Shown piece by piece: positions 49,232 through 59,161 of a stretch of 64,000 nt of DNA. Source of the stretch: Pseudanabaena galeata CCNP1313. Lineage in GTDB: Bacteria; Cyanobacteriota; Cyanobacteriia; Pseudanabaenales; Pseudanabaenaceae. The stretch is from positions 1 through 64,000 of the forward strand of contig NZ_CP112876.1 in NCBI RefSeq assembly GCF_029910235.1, written 5' to 3'. The notes under the pieces are model-generated. The model worked only from the letters and a program-made list of their open reading frames with translations, made no database searches and had not been told where the DNA came from. Every line of letters starts with the position of its first letter. Positions within the stretch are counted from its first letter, which is position 1. The position numbers and the translations under genes are program-made.

Positions 49232-52200
49232 CCGCCAAAACCGCCAAAGTAGAAAACAACTTATGTCGAGCCTGAGCCGAAAGCCTAGCCAACACATAAT
49301 CATGCAAATAACGCGGGATATGCTGAGCAAAGAACTCAAAAATCCCAGTCAAAGTCTCCTTTATCGGGATCTCTTCAGCCAAAAACAACTCAGTTGTACC
49401 AACCCAAAGATCAACGATCGCCAGATCAGCAGAATCAGTAAGCAAAACCAGATTTTCATTAAAACTATGGATCAATTGGTTATATAGAGTATCTAATAAC
49501 GGTTTGATCCAATCAAAATGGTAAAGCAACACTCCGCGAGGAATATCGAAATACTTGCATAGCTGGCGTTGAGAAGCATTCAGCAAATCAAAACCACCAT
49601 CGGCAACAGCATTAATCACCTGAGCCACCTTGAGTTGCAAAAGCTCCAAATTAGACATCGCATCGGCAGTGATATCACCAGATTTAATAAGCGTATGGGG
49701 CATATCACCCAGATTAAAATCCGACAAAAAGTAAATAACATCACCATCTTGAAAGCGATCGCCCGCCTTCCTGCCAAAACATTGCTGAACCGTCGCCAAA
49801 ATATGGCGATCAATAAACGCCGCAAAATTAGGATCTTTATCAATTGGATGTAACCCTGTCATTGCTACATAATCAGCACGCAGCATCGCAATATTGGCGC
49901 AAGGAGTACCCACAATCACAAAAGTTTTGGCAGATTTAAAATCATTAGAACCACGAGAATCGCGGAACCAGAAGCCATGAGCATCAGACTTAGCAAACTT
50001 TTTAAAATCAATCACCCTAGTAGTTGGATCAAGGTTAGTAAGATGAGCAATAATTGCTTCAACCTTTGCCGTCTTCTCCTCACGACGCTGCATTCCTAAA
50101 CGCCCCAGATTATGCACCTGAAAAATCTGAGGCATCACCAACACACCTGATTGCTTAATGGTATGGACAGGAGCATCAAGACGCATTTGCAGATCCGTCA
50201 CATCAACCGTAGCATCCAGATAAAGATTGGCTGCTGATTTGCGAGCGATATCCTGTAAGCGAGAGTCACCCAGAGAAACCGTTAACTTTTCATATTGAAT
50301 ATGCAAGTCACCGTGGGAAATAGCTTCAGAAAGAATATCTAAAAACTCCACCAGCCATTGCTTTAAAACCTCACGGTCAATCTTTTGCCTAATTTCATCA
50401 GCATGGAAAGTAGTTTCTCGTTTCAGCAAAGCGTGGAACTTAGCCAACTCCCGCTTATCCTTACCTGTAGCATTTTCAAACTCAGAATCAGCAATGCCAT
50501 CAACCGTATCGAGAATTGATAGATCTGGTTTCAGCAACTCCGCCAGCAAAGTTGTATCAATAACTTCAGGAATAGCCGATTTAATCCCATGAAAATCCAG
50601 CCCGTAGTAAGACTTATCACCCAACAACCCATGCAATTTATTCAGCACATCAATAATTTGCTGCTTATGGTCAAGATGAGAACGAGTTAGCAAAGCGATC
50701 GCCTGATCCACATCCTCACGACTAACCGAGATTTGACGCATCGTTGTCAAACTTTCCGAAACCTCCTCCCAGATAAGCAAAGTTTTTGAATAATCAAACT
50801 CAGTGGGACTAGGCAAACTCGCAGGATGCGATCGCAAGATTTTAGAATTAAAAGCGATCGCCCTTTGGTGACGAAAGCCAAACCCATCACCCGAACTACC
50901 ACGACAAGCATTAAGCAAAGGACAAGTCTCACAAATGACCTTCGTATCAGCAACTCCTTTATCCCGCAGAGATGAAATAGCCCCAGTCCGAGAGCAATTT
51001 GCCTGAGTATGCACAGACTCGCCCGACTTAGCGCGACGCAACTTACCAGATTTATTAGTCAAACCATTGTGACGCGCAGGCAAAATCTCCCAATCTTGTA
51101 AAGTGGGAGTCGTGACATTACGCGAATCATTAGATATATAGATAATCCGCTCAACATCATTAAATAACTCAGGACGCAAGCGCCCCGCATCATAACTTTT
51201 GCCCGTACCCGTCGCTGAAGCATCAAGGACATGTTTGTGAGTTAGTAATGAATCACGCCAAGTTTCCAGCCTTGCCCCAGCCTCATATACAAATTTAGGT
51301 AACGTGGGTTGAGGCGATCGCCTTGGTTTGTCAGATTTCTGAGCAAAACCATTAGCCGCCTTCTTGGGAAAAAGCTTATCTTTCAGCCATTGGAGCGGCG
51401 AAAACTTAGGCTTGGGCTGGTAATTAGCAATCTGAAAAAACTGCTCAACCGTCAAAAGCTGAATCGCTGCATCACCAGATAACTCATCAATATCATCATC
51501 AGTTTTAGCAACCTGACCCCACCAGAGAACATCAACCGCAAAATCTAGCTCACTTAAGAAATCCAGATTTTTCTCATGGCGGCGCATTACTGATGAATTA
51601 GTAATGTCACCCGCATCGATCGCATATTCCAACCTTGTCAACTCAGGTTTAGCCCAAATTGCATCAAAATAACTTTGTAAAGTTTTTTTACTAGCTACAA
51701 ACTGACCACCCGAAGCACCAATCGCTACACAACCACGTAACTTAGCAGCAAGATAGGGCTTAACTCCTGTCCCTTCAACCAAGACCACACGCTGACAATC
51801 AACCTGAATATCACCATGAAAAGCTAAAGGCAACTCACCATTTTGTTGTTGTGCTGAGATCCCAAAAGGCTTATGCCAGCGATAGCGTCCTGAATCAGCA
51901 TCACGTAAACGGATTTGAAAGCCGAGAATTTTGCCATCAGGATTCTTAATTGGCAGTATATAGCCAGAATTAGTTGATTTAGCATCTAAATATTGAATTT
52001 CTAGCTCAGATAAGCCACGACTTTCTAAATCAGCCTTATCTAAACTGTTTAAATCAAGTTTCTGCAAATAATTTTGATAGAGGCGATCGCGTTGGGCAGC
52101 ATCAGGCAACTTCGCCAAACCATCTTGCTTCGCCTTTTGTTGAGCCATCCGTAGTTTTAAATTTCGGTCACGACGCTCTAGGCGATCCGACTCAGACTCA

Positions 52201-52427
52201 GGACGTTTGCGGACATACTTACCCGCAAAGTAACTGCCATTTGTTTCGCCCAGATATTTCCAATCAGGCAGATCGGCATCACTGGGATGGGTCATGCACA
52301 GAACAAAATCTTGATTATCAGAGGCAGTTCGACATTTACCTGTGATGTCATCGCAGATCGGGCAAGGATTATTTGACTTAGTTGGTGAAAACTTTCGGGA
52401 AGAATACTGGTTATTTAGGGAGATCAT
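49221..52427 (-). CDS. CyRepA1-type plasmid replication protein
   Basis: 1068 residues. An N-terminal zinc-binding set (CPICDDITGKCRT, then FVLCM) begins it. A Toprim-like domain follows (VVLVEGTGVKPYLAAKL, with an AIDAGD acidic loop). A helicase-like part has Walker A SATGTGKSYDAG near residue 400 and DQxIYISND. The C-terminal half carries segments like VIDFKKFAKSDAHGFWFRD and VQQCFGRKAGDRF of the superfamily found in cyanobacterial plasmid replication proteins (CyRepA1, in small Synechocystis plasmids). Presence of this gene plus parAB indicates plasmid-type replication functions. Gene borders appear intact. Confidence 0.8.
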   Translation of the reverse strand: MISLNNQYSSRKFSPTKSNNPCPICDDITGKCRTASDNQDFVLCMTHPSDADLPDWKYLGETNGSYFAGKYVRKRPESESDRLERRDRNLKLRMAQQKAKQDGLAKLPDAAQRDRLYQNYLQKLDLNSLDKADLESRGLSELEIQYLDAKSTNSGYILPIKNPDGKILGFQIRLRDADSGRYRWHKPFGISAQQQNGELPLAFHGDIQVDCQRVVLVEGTGVKPYLAAKLRGCVAIGASGGQFVASKKTLQSYFDAIWAKPELTRLEYAIDAGDITNSSVMRRHEKNLDFLSELDFAVDVLWWGQVAKTDDDIDELSGDAAIQLLTVEQFFQIANYQPKPKFSPLQWLKDKLFPKKAANGFAQKSDKPRRSPQPTLPKFVYEAGARLETWRDSLLTHKHVLDASATGTGKSYDAGRLRPELFNDVERIIYISNDSRNVTTPTLQDWEILPARHNGLTNKSGKLRRAKSGESVHTQANCSRTGAISSLRDKGVADTKVICETCPLLNACRGSSGDGFGFRHQRAIAFNSKILRSHPASLPSPTEFDYSKTLLIWEEVSESLTTMRQISVSREDVDQAIALLTRSHLDHKQQIIDVLNKLHGLLGDKSYYGLDFHGIKSAIPEVIDTTLLAELLKPDLSILDTVDGIADSEFENATGKDKRELAKFHALLKRETTFHADEIRQKIDREVLKQWLVEFLDILSEAISHGDLHIQYEKLTVSLGDSRLQDIARKSAANLYLDATVDVTDLQMRLDAPVHTIKQSGVLVMPQIFQVHNLGRLGMQRREEKTAKVEAIIAHLTNLDPTTRVIDFKKFAKSDAHGFWFRDSRGSNDFKSAKTFVIVGTPCANIAMLRADYVAMTGLHPIDKDPNFAAFIDRHILATVQQCFGRKAGDRFQDGDVIYFLSDFNLGDMPHTLIKSGDITADAMSNLELLQLKVAQVINAVADGGFDLLNASQRQLCKYFDIPRGVLLYHFDWIKPLLDTLYNQLIHSFNENLVLLTDSADLAIVDLWVGTTELFLAEEIPIKETLTGIFEFFAQHIPRYLHDYVLARLSAQARHKLFSTLAVLAVNE

Positions 52428-53047
52428 TATTTTTGACCTCCAATGAGCTTGCTAAGGTCGATCTTAAAAAAGATTCGCACCTGCAAGAGTTGCAAAATTA
52501 AAAACATCTAGATTGTCCTGATTGTAAGGTTTGTAGCGATTTCAATCAGGAAATAAACAGACTTTTTGAATTCAGTTCGATAATCAATAATTGCTTTTTG
52601 CAAAATTATTAAAAATTTGCAGCAAAAACTGTTGCTAAACTTGTATCTTGCGTTAAGATATAAGAAAGCGCTGAACAAAATTGCCCGTCTAAAAGCAACA
52701 TCTGTCCATTCCTGGATATTAAATTTAAAAAACCTTCGGGTTTACAAGAAAGCTAGTGGTTTGCAGTCACTGGCTTTTTTGTGTTTGAAGGGGAAAACTA
52801 ACTAAGTAATCTCCTGTAGATAAAAAACTGCTATTCAAGCATACAGCGATCGCTCTAGATCTGATCTATAAAAGATCAAAAAAAGATCAAAATTTCATAG
52901 ATATCAGTCTGAATAGGTTTGTCACACTTATATACTGTCACCTAAGACACCATTTTTGAGCAATAGCTAGGCTTTAGAATGGTAGTACGCCAGATGTAAG
53001 CATAAAATCATAAAAGAACTTTTAGACACTTAATTATCAATGCCAAA
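52428..53047. other. AT-rich region upstream of the replication protein
   Basis: About 600 bp without a convincing gene. It holds AAAGCTAGTGGTTTGCAGTC ACTGGCTTT (about 52751-52778; a weak hairpin followed by TTTTGTG) and direct repeats of AAAAGATCAAA at 52869-52892. In plasmids the origin often lies next to the initiator gene, so this is the first place to look for it. Confidence 0.4.
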
Positions 53048-53097
53048 TTGACCACATCTTTTGAATCACCCAACTGTGAATCAAAAGATGTGGTCAA
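53048..53097. repeat. Perfect-arm hairpin
   Basis: The 22-bp arms TTGACCACATCTTTTGAATCAC and their complement (21 of 22) enclose six bases. No T-run follows on either strand, so it is more likely a repeat or structural site than a terminator. Confidence 0.7.
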
Positions 53098-53151
53098 AAA
53101 TGGTTTTATTTATAACGGGAATCAAAATCATAAATGTAAATCCTGTAACTG

Positions 53152-53269
53152 AATGTCAGTTCGACGCAAATGGTGAAAACTGGTAAGAATCGCTTAGCGA
53201 TTCTTACCAGTTTTCACCATTTGCGTCGTGCTTCGCACGACGCAAAGAGCCATATCGAACTCACGTTAA
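53152..53269 (-). repeat. Family-C double-hairpin element, reverse orientation
   Basis: AATGTCAGTTCGAC at the left and ATATCGAACTCACGTTAA at the right are the same ends as in 44417-44532, reversed. The inner arms (GGTAAGAATCGC and CGTCGTGCTTCGC) are different in sequence but still pair. Confidence 0.82.
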
Positions 53270-53407
53270 CTGATGTTACGTGAAAAGCTGAGATTGGGGC
53301 TTGGAGACCAAGCCCCTACCGTGCAAATATGTAGGGATTTGGTCTCCAAATCCTCTTTTAGGATGACATGGGAACATGATGACGCTCTTTGTTCTACGTA
53401 ACATCAG
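53270..53407. repeat. Family-D inverted-repeat element
   Basis: Ends CTGATGTTACGTGAAAAG and CTCTTTGTTCTACGTAACATCAG are near-complementary. Inside, GGGGCTTGGAGACCAAGCCCC and its partner form a stem. It directly abuts the family-C element and its right end encodes the stop of the diguanylate cyclase gene. Confidence 0.75.
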
Positions 53408-54308
53408 CATCTAAAATAGATTCATCAAACAGCATAATTCTTTGATCTGTCCCCTTCGATCTATACATAGCCCGATCTACTTGTCTAAATAGGATTTCAG
53501 CCGTCTCGCCATCCCTAGGACATATCGCGATCCCAATTGTGGCACTGATAGAAACTACTATTCCGTCCAAATCACATTTTTGAGAAATCTCCTCAACCAT
53601 CTTGTTGGCAAGGCTAATCGCATCAGATTCGTGTTTTATATTTAAAAGGAGGCATATAAATTCATCACCTCCCCATCGACTGACCATATCTTCACCCCGC
53701 ACAGCATCTTCTAAACGCCTTGCTATAGTGATCAGTAGCTTATCGCCAATATCATGACCATAGGAATCATTGATGTTCTTAAATTTGTCTAGGTCAATGA
53801 ACATAACCGCTAGTTTCCAGCCATATCTTCTTGATTGAGTCAATCCATGATCTAGACGCTGCTCTAATAGCAAACGATTTGGTAGCCCCGTTAATGAGTC
53901 ATGCAGTGCAATATATAGTGCATCTTTCTCTTTGATCTGGGATTTTGATAAATCAGCACGTATATCAAATAGCTCACTCTTTGCCTGCTTCAGTTCTGAT
54001 TCGATATCAATTCTTTCAGCAACCTGCTTGGCAAGTTCAGTGTTAACTTGATGTAAATCGCCTACAGCTTTATTCATCTTTCGTTCAGCTTCTTCATTCT
54101 GAGCGATCGCTTGTTCAATAGTTGGATATGGGAAATAAATTTTTTTATCTTGCTTGAAAACTGCATTTACTGAACTTATTTGATCGGCAACTTTTTTGAC
54201 ATTTTTTTTGATTTCCTCACTTTGATCAAGAACAAGTTTAAGAGGAATGTTTTCAGTACTTTCTGAATGCTCCAATGTATTCGCATCTACTGTAATTTTG
54301 GTATCCAT
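53394..54308 (-). CDS. Diguanylate cyclase (GGDEF) with helical N-terminus
   Basis: About 304 residues from ATG 54308 (MDTKITVD; the frame could start at 54320). The first ~125 residues are helical and probably coiled coil (EEIKKNVKKVADQISSVNAVF, QNEEAERKMNKAVGDLHQVNTEL). A GGDEF domain spans ~135-300 with the intact catalytic motif RWGGDEFI at about 209 and an N-terminal LHDSLTGLPNR. It should make cyclic di-GMP. The last residues, DADVT, and the stop come from a family-D repeat. A paralogue of the N-terminus alone lies at 59162. Confidence 0.88.
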   Translation of the reverse strand: MDTKITVDANTLEHSESTENIPLKLVLDQSEEIKKNVKKVADQISSVNAVFKQDKKIYFPYPTIEQAIAQNEEAERKMNKAVGDLHQVNTELAKQVAERIDIESELKQAKSELFDIRADLSKSQIKEKDALYIALHDSLTGLPNRLLLEQRLDHGLTQSRRYGWKLAVMFIDLDKFKNINDSYGHDIGDKLLITIARRLEDAVRGEDMVSRWGGDEFICLLLNIKHESDAISLANKMVEEISQKCDLDGIVVSISATIGIAICPRDGETAEILFRQVDRAMYRSKGTDQRIMLFDESILDADVT

Positions 54309-55125
54309 ATTGTTCTTCATACTGATGAAAGGCTATGGCTTTTGAGTGACATTCGGTGAGAGTGTCTTTAAGCAGTTAATCCTTGGGTGGGAAGGGAGGA
54401 GGATTTAGTTAGGAGCAAGGAGGTAAAACTTATCAAAATATGCTCGATTGTAGCTAGTTAGTATTTTTAGTATTTCAAGCTTTACATTTCATCATTAGAG
54501 ATAATGTATAAACAATTGATTGATTTGTATAAGATGTTTTAGAACGTTTTAATTCGTTACAATAAACTAGAGTAGTTAGTAAAAAACTGAAAAATAAATT
54601 TAGTGTTAAATGTAAAATCAAATCTAACTTGTATAAATTGACAGATATATAACCTACAATAAAAAAGTTGGAACTTAACACAAACCAACTAAACTTAGAG
54701 ATAGTCCACAAATTGTCCCTAAGTTTAAATGCAGGTTTTAAATCATTTTTGCTTAACTATCAAATACGAACTGATTTTCTATAATGTATTCTCTGTAAGT
54801 CTTTGAAGGCATCGAAGAATAAATTTGGGGTTGTTGCAATCCTCTAAAAAATCCCCCTCAATTAGCCATTAAAAATAATTCTTGAAATAAATTATGATTA
54901 ATAAAAAACTAGAAGATAATGTTTGCAATGAATTTGGGTCTGATTTTCTGAATTTATAGCAAAGTATAAATAAATTATTATATTAAAAAATGTTTGTGAT
55001 GTTAGTGTTATATTTTGATTGACTTAATTACAAATATTTATTTTTGAAGTCTTAGGCTTCTAATTCTTGTTTGAGTAATTGGGATATTCTTAAATATACA
55101 AAATATACAAGAGCTTATTACCCTT
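54309..55125. other. Long AT-rich intergenic region
   Basis: About 800 bp, with A+T clearly above the coding parts. A minus-strand ORF at 54475-54711 (78 residues, two hydrophobic stretches, TTG start) is possible but unsupported. A short remnant of the family-A repeat (AATCCCCCTCAATT) occurs near 54850. Nothing else is recognised. Confidence 0.4.
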
Positions 55126-57441
55126 ATGGCAAAGAGATCGCTACAAGCATCACCAGCAGGGGTAAAAAAGGCTAAACAGCAATTTGCTCTCAAAGGCTGG
55201 ACTCAAGAATATCTCGCTAATGAAGTTGGGATCAAAACTAGACAACCGATTTGGCGCTTTTTTGATGGTCAGGCGATCGAACGTTATACATTTTTTGAGA
55301 TTTGTACAAGATTAGATTTAGATTGGCGAGAGATTGCCCTAGATCCTCCCCTCGAATATATCGATCGCAATGAAGATGGAAGCATTGACTTAACTGAATT
55401 AGGGATAGATGCTCTTGTACAAACAGTGCGATCGCATCGGCGCGAAAAAATTAATCACCAATGCGGCATCTTGCAGCTATTGGATGTACCTCGTCCTATC
55501 AAAATCGAGCAGATTTATATCGATGTCAACATCCTAGAACAGATAGCCAGTCAACAATGGCTGGAAATTGCATCAATCAATAGTCTCGCCCCTGAAGATA
55601 TTGATCGCTTTGGTCTGGGCAAAATCGTCGAAAGCCAAATTCCGGGGATGCAGGCTGTTGCAAAGTATAACAAGCTCAGAGTATTAGGAAAACCGGGTTC
55701 TGGAAAATCGACATTTCTCAAGCATCTTGCCATCGAATGTAATCGTGAGCAATTTGTTGAAAGTCAAATTCCTATCTTTATTAAACTTCGAGATTTTGCG
55801 GAAAGCCGTAGAGAACAACAGCGTGTTGATTTCTTAGAATTTATCCATCAAGAATTTCTAACTACTGATATTTCGCAACTATCGGTGATTAAGAAGTTAC
55901 TACAAGCAGGAAGAATCCTACTTTTGATCGATGGAATGGATGAAGTAGCCCATGAAGAAGAAAGTGTTATCCTCAATGAAATTCGACGATTTTCCGAGAA
56001 ATACCACAAAAACCAATTTGTCGCAACCTGCCGCACAGCCTCCCAAAAGCTAGCTCTACAAGGTTTTACAGATGTGGAAATTGCCCCGTTCACCCAAAAG
56101 CAAATTACTGATTTTTCGCAAAAATGGTTTGTTGCTTTTACCCAAGATTATAGTGATGGAGTAGATAATTCACGCAAATTTATAGAGAAGCTGGAATTGC
56201 CTGAAAATTGGAGGTTTAGACGCATGATTACTACGCCTCTATTTTTACATCTTGCCTGTTCCATATTTCATCGTCAAGGCAAATTTCCCATTAAGCAAGC
56301 CGAGTTTTATAAGCAAGGAATGGATTTACTTCTCGGAAAATGGGATGAGGCGGAGGGCATTGAACGAGATCAAATATATCGTGGATTTTTGTTGCCGCAA
56401 AAACTTAAATTATTGAGCCAAATTGCCTCAGCTACCTTTGAGCAGGGTCAGTATTTCTTTGAACAAGGAGCTGTAGAGCAGTATATTGGTGACTATCTAG
56501 TAAGCCTTCCCGATGCTAGTACTGATCCCGAAGAAATCCAGCAGGCGAGTGAGGACGTATTAAGAGCGATTGAGTCGCAGCATGGATTGTTAGCAGAACG
56601 GGCGAGAGGTATCTTCTCATTCTCCTATCTGGCTTTACAAGAATATTTCACTGCTCGTAAGATTGTTGCTAATCATAACCTGCAAGCCCTAGGTCAGTCA
56701 TTACAGGGGCTTGTGAATCATATTACCGATCCCCATTGGCGAGAAATCTTTTTGCTAACGGCGAGTATGCTCCGCAGTGCCGATGGCTTAGTGGAATTAA
56801 TGAAGCAACAAATTGATGCGCTTGTTTCTGAAGACCCACATCTACAAGATTTTTTAGCTTGGGCGAGTCAAAAATCACAATCTAATCCATTAGAAACGAA
56901 ATCTGCAACAGGTCGTGCTTTTTATCTTGCCCTCACCCGTGCGCCCAATCTTGCCCCTGATTTAGCTTTAGCTTGTACATTAGATCAGGGTGAATTTTTA
57001 GATGCGGCTCTTGATGATCTATTACGCGAATCTGTGCTCGAAAATAGTAAGGATTTTGCCTATGTCCATGCCTGTGGCGACGCTCTAAGCAATATTTTAG
57101 GAATCGTTGTTGACATTGGATTTCATAAATCATTACAGCAACTCAGCGATCAATTGCCTAATAACAATCATACGAAGGCAAGTTTTGATAACTGGTGCAA
57201 CAAAAACTATGCGACTTGGGTAATCAAGTTACAGGAGGCGATCTCAGCCCATCGCAATATCGGTAACAAATGGGAATTTAGTCTTCCTCAAGAACAGGCT
57301 TTGCAGTATTATTACGATGCTAATCAACTACTGCTTGATTGTCTCAATAGCAATTGTGAAGTTACGGCTAGTATTCGTGAAGAGATAGAAGCAACTTTGT
57401 TACTACCACAACAAGAACTCGAAGAACGCGAATGGGAATAG
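55126..57441 (+). CDS. NACHT NTPase with N-terminal HTH-like domain
   Basis: 771 residues. An N-terminal HTH-like domain spans ~1-80 (GWTQEYLANEVGIKTRQPIWRFFDG), with an AP2/Cro-type look and LDLDWREIA near its end. A NACHT NTPase spans ~180-420 with Walker A GKPGSGKSTF at ~188 and Walker B ILLLIDGMDEVA at ~263. The C-terminal part is helical (FSYLALQEYFTARKIV, VELMKQQIDAL, ending EERE). This is a bacterial NACHT of the type common in cyanobacteria, some of which are antiphage proteins. No effector domain is recognised, so the HTH may be the effector or sensor. It stands alone in its own transcript. Confidence 0.82.
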   Translation: MAKRSLQASPAGVKKAKQQFALKGWTQEYLANEVGIKTRQPIWRFFDGQAIERYTFFEICTRLDLDWREIALDPPLEYIDRNEDGSIDLTELGIDALVQTVRSHRREKINHQCGILQLLDVPRPIKIEQIYIDVNILEQIASQQWLEIASINSLAPEDIDRFGLGKIVESQIPGMQAVAKYNKLRVLGKPGSGKSTFLKHLAIECNREQFVESQIPIFIKLRDFAESRREQQRVDFLEFIHQEFLTTDISQLSVIKKLLQAGRILLLIDGMDEVAHEEESVILNEIRRFSEKYHKNQFVATCRTASQKLALQGFTDVEIAPFTQKQITDFSQKWFVAFTQDYSDGVDNSRKFIEKLELPENWRFRRMITTPLFLHLACSIFHRQGKFPIKQAEFYKQGMDLLLGKWDEAEGIERDQIYRGFLLPQKLKLLSQIASATFEQGQYFFEQGAVEQYIGDYLVSLPDASTDPEEIQQASEDVLRAIESQHGLLAERARGIFSFSYLALQEYFTARKIVANHNLQALGQSLQGLVNHITDPHWREIFLLTASMLRSADGLVELMKQQIDALVSEDPHLQDFLAWASQKSQSNPLETKSATGRAFYLALTRAPNLAPDLALACTLDQGEFLDAALDDLLRESVLENSKDFAYVHACGDALSNILGIVVDIGFHKSLQQLSDQLPNNNHTKASFDNWCNKNYATWVIKLQEAISAHRNIGNKWEFSLPQEQALQYYYDANQLLLDCLNSNCEVTASIREEIEATLLLPQQELEEREWE

Positions 57442-57493
57442 TCTTGTGGACTTTAGGTTTGAGTACAAGGCGATGTAAGTAGCTGACCATTAC

Positions 57494-57569
57494 CTATCAA
57501 ACCAAAACCAAGAAAAAATCAGAAAAAGTTGCAAAGCAACTTTTTCTGATTTTTTCTTGGTTTGATAGC
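57494..57569. repeat. Family-B hairpin repeat
   Basis: AAAACCAAGAAAAAATCAG and its complement with tip GTTGC-AAA-GCAAC, and CTATCAAACC/GGTTTGATAG at the base. It follows the NACHT gene and can act as its terminator. Confidence 0.8.
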
Positions 57570-57678
57570 AAAGCACTGTATTACACTTTGCAACAAGATC
57601 AATCAATTTAGAGATCTCACTTATCAAGTCAATCATTGCTCTGACAAGGTAATTACAGAAACCTTCAGGAGATTATAA

Positions 57679-58167
57679 ATGACTATATTAGCTGAACAAA
57701 CCCCAATGCATCCTGACGAAATCAACAGGGCTCATGGGCATACAGTCGATGGTGAAGGATTGCTAAACAACTATGCAATTGTGCCAGAGATGATATACAT
57801 GGAGGGACAATCTTCTCTGTCTGAATTAACCAATAGAGTAACTGTTGTTGATATCTTTGACTCTGAAGAAGACGCGAAACAGGCTGTATTGGAGATGGAG
57901 CAGAAAGGTTTGCTTATTGCTCATATTTCTATTGTTGCTAAAGACTATAAAGAGCCTCAAAGTGTAATGAATTGGGAAAACATTACTGCAGAAGGTGGCT
58001 TGGAAGTCACTTTAACTAATTTGGGAATTAGTGCACATGCCATTGCATTATTTGTAGAAGCAATTGACAACGGCAAGTTCTTAATTATTGAAGTTGGTAG
58101 CGATCGCGAAGCTAGTCAGGTGCAGCATGTACTAGAGAAAGTTGGACATTCCCTGCAAGAAAACTAA
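57679..58167 (+). CDS. Stress-protein-like protein (general stress 17M/YflT type)
   Basis: 162 residues. The core VTVVDIFDSEEDAKQAVLEMEQKGL and VEAIDNGKFLIIEVGSDREA resembles YflT/GSP17M-type domains, seen in general stress proteins. The first ~55 residues are less regular. A strong ribosome binding site AGGAG precedes the ATG. Function unknown. Confidence 0.6.
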   Translation: MTILAEQTPMHPDEINRAHGHTVDGEGLLNNYAIVPEMIYMEGQSSLSELTNRVTVVDIFDSEEDAKQAVLEMEQKGLLIAHISIVAKDYKEPQSVMNWENITAEGGLEVTLTNLGISAHAIALFVEAIDNGKFLIIEVGSDREASQVQHVLEKVGHSLQEN

Positions 58168-58243
58168 TACCAAAGCCTAAAATGGTTATGCCATTTGGGG
58201 CTTTCAAAATTTTTTTGGCTTTGTGACTTAAAGCACCTTGCCG

Positions 58244-58310
58244 ATCAAAAGAGCCACAAGAAAAAAAGCGTTGCAAAGCAACGCTTTTTTTCTTGTGGCT
58301 CTTTTTTTGA
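58244..58310. repeat. Family-B hairpin repeat
   Basis: ATCAAAAGAGCCACAAGAAA with matching complement and tip GTTGC-AAA-GCAAC. It lies between two convergent genes and may serve as a bidirectional terminator. Confidence 0.82.
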
Positions 58311-58320
58311 TTCGCAAAAT

Positions 58321-59055
58321 TTAAAAGTTATAACCAATCCCTACCAATATTCCCAGATCGGTAGTACGCAAAAAAGCTAAATTTGCAGCTACATTGATTG
58401 TAAAGCTTGATGATAGAGGGATATCAAACCCTGCGGTAAGCATTGGACCAACACTACTATTAGAGCCAGTATTAATCGCAATTCCACCACCTAGATAGGG
58501 AGAAAACTGCAAATCTCCAAAAGACTGTTGAGGCGCAAGATCATAGGTTACAGGCAGTAAAATAGTAGCAAAGTCTCTGAGTATGAGAACACTAGGACGA
58601 ACTGATATAACTTCAGTCAAACCAAGTTTGCTAATAATCGCAAAGCTTGTCCCGCCTAAATCACTTCCACCAGTTACACCAAAGTTAGCTCCAACTCCTA
58701 AATAGCTTGGTCCCGATCGCGTGGATCTAAAGATAAGGTTACCGTTGCTATCAGTGGGAGGCACGATCTGAGAAATGGTGATTGCTGAGCCTTTGAGGCT
58801 AGTTGCCTTACTTTGGGAATTCTCAGTTAAAGTGGCGACTGTTGGTATTTTATCTTCTGATAATTGAATGAAATTTTCAACTTGCTCTAATTTTGTTGAG
58901 GGTGTTACAGGTTTAGCGACTTCGTTCTTCTTGACTGCGATCGCGCAGTCTTTTACCCATCCACAATTAGAAGAATTAATTGTCTCAGCTTCTACTCTAG
59001 TTACAAGGTTGCTAAATACCAATAGAGCTAGCCCAGCTAGAAAATTGAGTTTCAT
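58321..59055 (-). CDS. Exported beta-barrel-like outer-membrane protein
   Basis: 244 residues with a signal peptide at 1-23 (FLAGLALLVFSNLVTRVEA), a linker (~25-110) and a C-terminal set of amphipathic beta strands (SYLGVGANFG, TSFAIISKLGL, PYLGGGIAINTG, FTINVAANLAFL) ending in the aromatic YNF, typical of outer-membrane barrels. It looks like a small OmpA/porin-like barrel. No known family is recognised. Confidence 0.65.
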   Translation of the reverse strand: MKLNFLAGLALLVFSNLVTRVEAETINSSNCGWVKDCAIAVKKNEVAKPVTPSTKLEQVENFIQLSEDKIPTVATLTENSQSKATSLKGSAITISQIVPPTDSNGNLIFRSTRSGPSYLGVGANFGVTGGSDLGGTSFAIISKLGLTEVISVRPSVLILRDFATILLPVTYDLAPQQSFGDLQFSPYLGGGIAINTGSNSSVGPMLTAGFDIPLSSSFTINVAANLAFLRTTDLGILVGIGYNF

Positions 59056-59161
59056 TATCTATTCCTTTATGAATTATTTCAGTTGTATATTGTCTAATTT
59101 GTCATAGCCATGGTTGACTTCATGCATGAATTGATTGAGTCTAAATAAGCTTAATAACAGC

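Noticed and set aside
52617-52805. 62-residue ORF in the replication-gene upstream region
   Set aside because: It overlaps a hairpin-like repeat, has no recognisable domain and no ribosome binding site; treated as non-coding.
54475-54711. 78-residue hydrophobic minus-strand ORF
   Set aside because: TTG start, AT-rich composition and no family resemblance; hydrophobic runs arise easily in AT-rich DNA. Listed only as a possibility in the intergenic entry.
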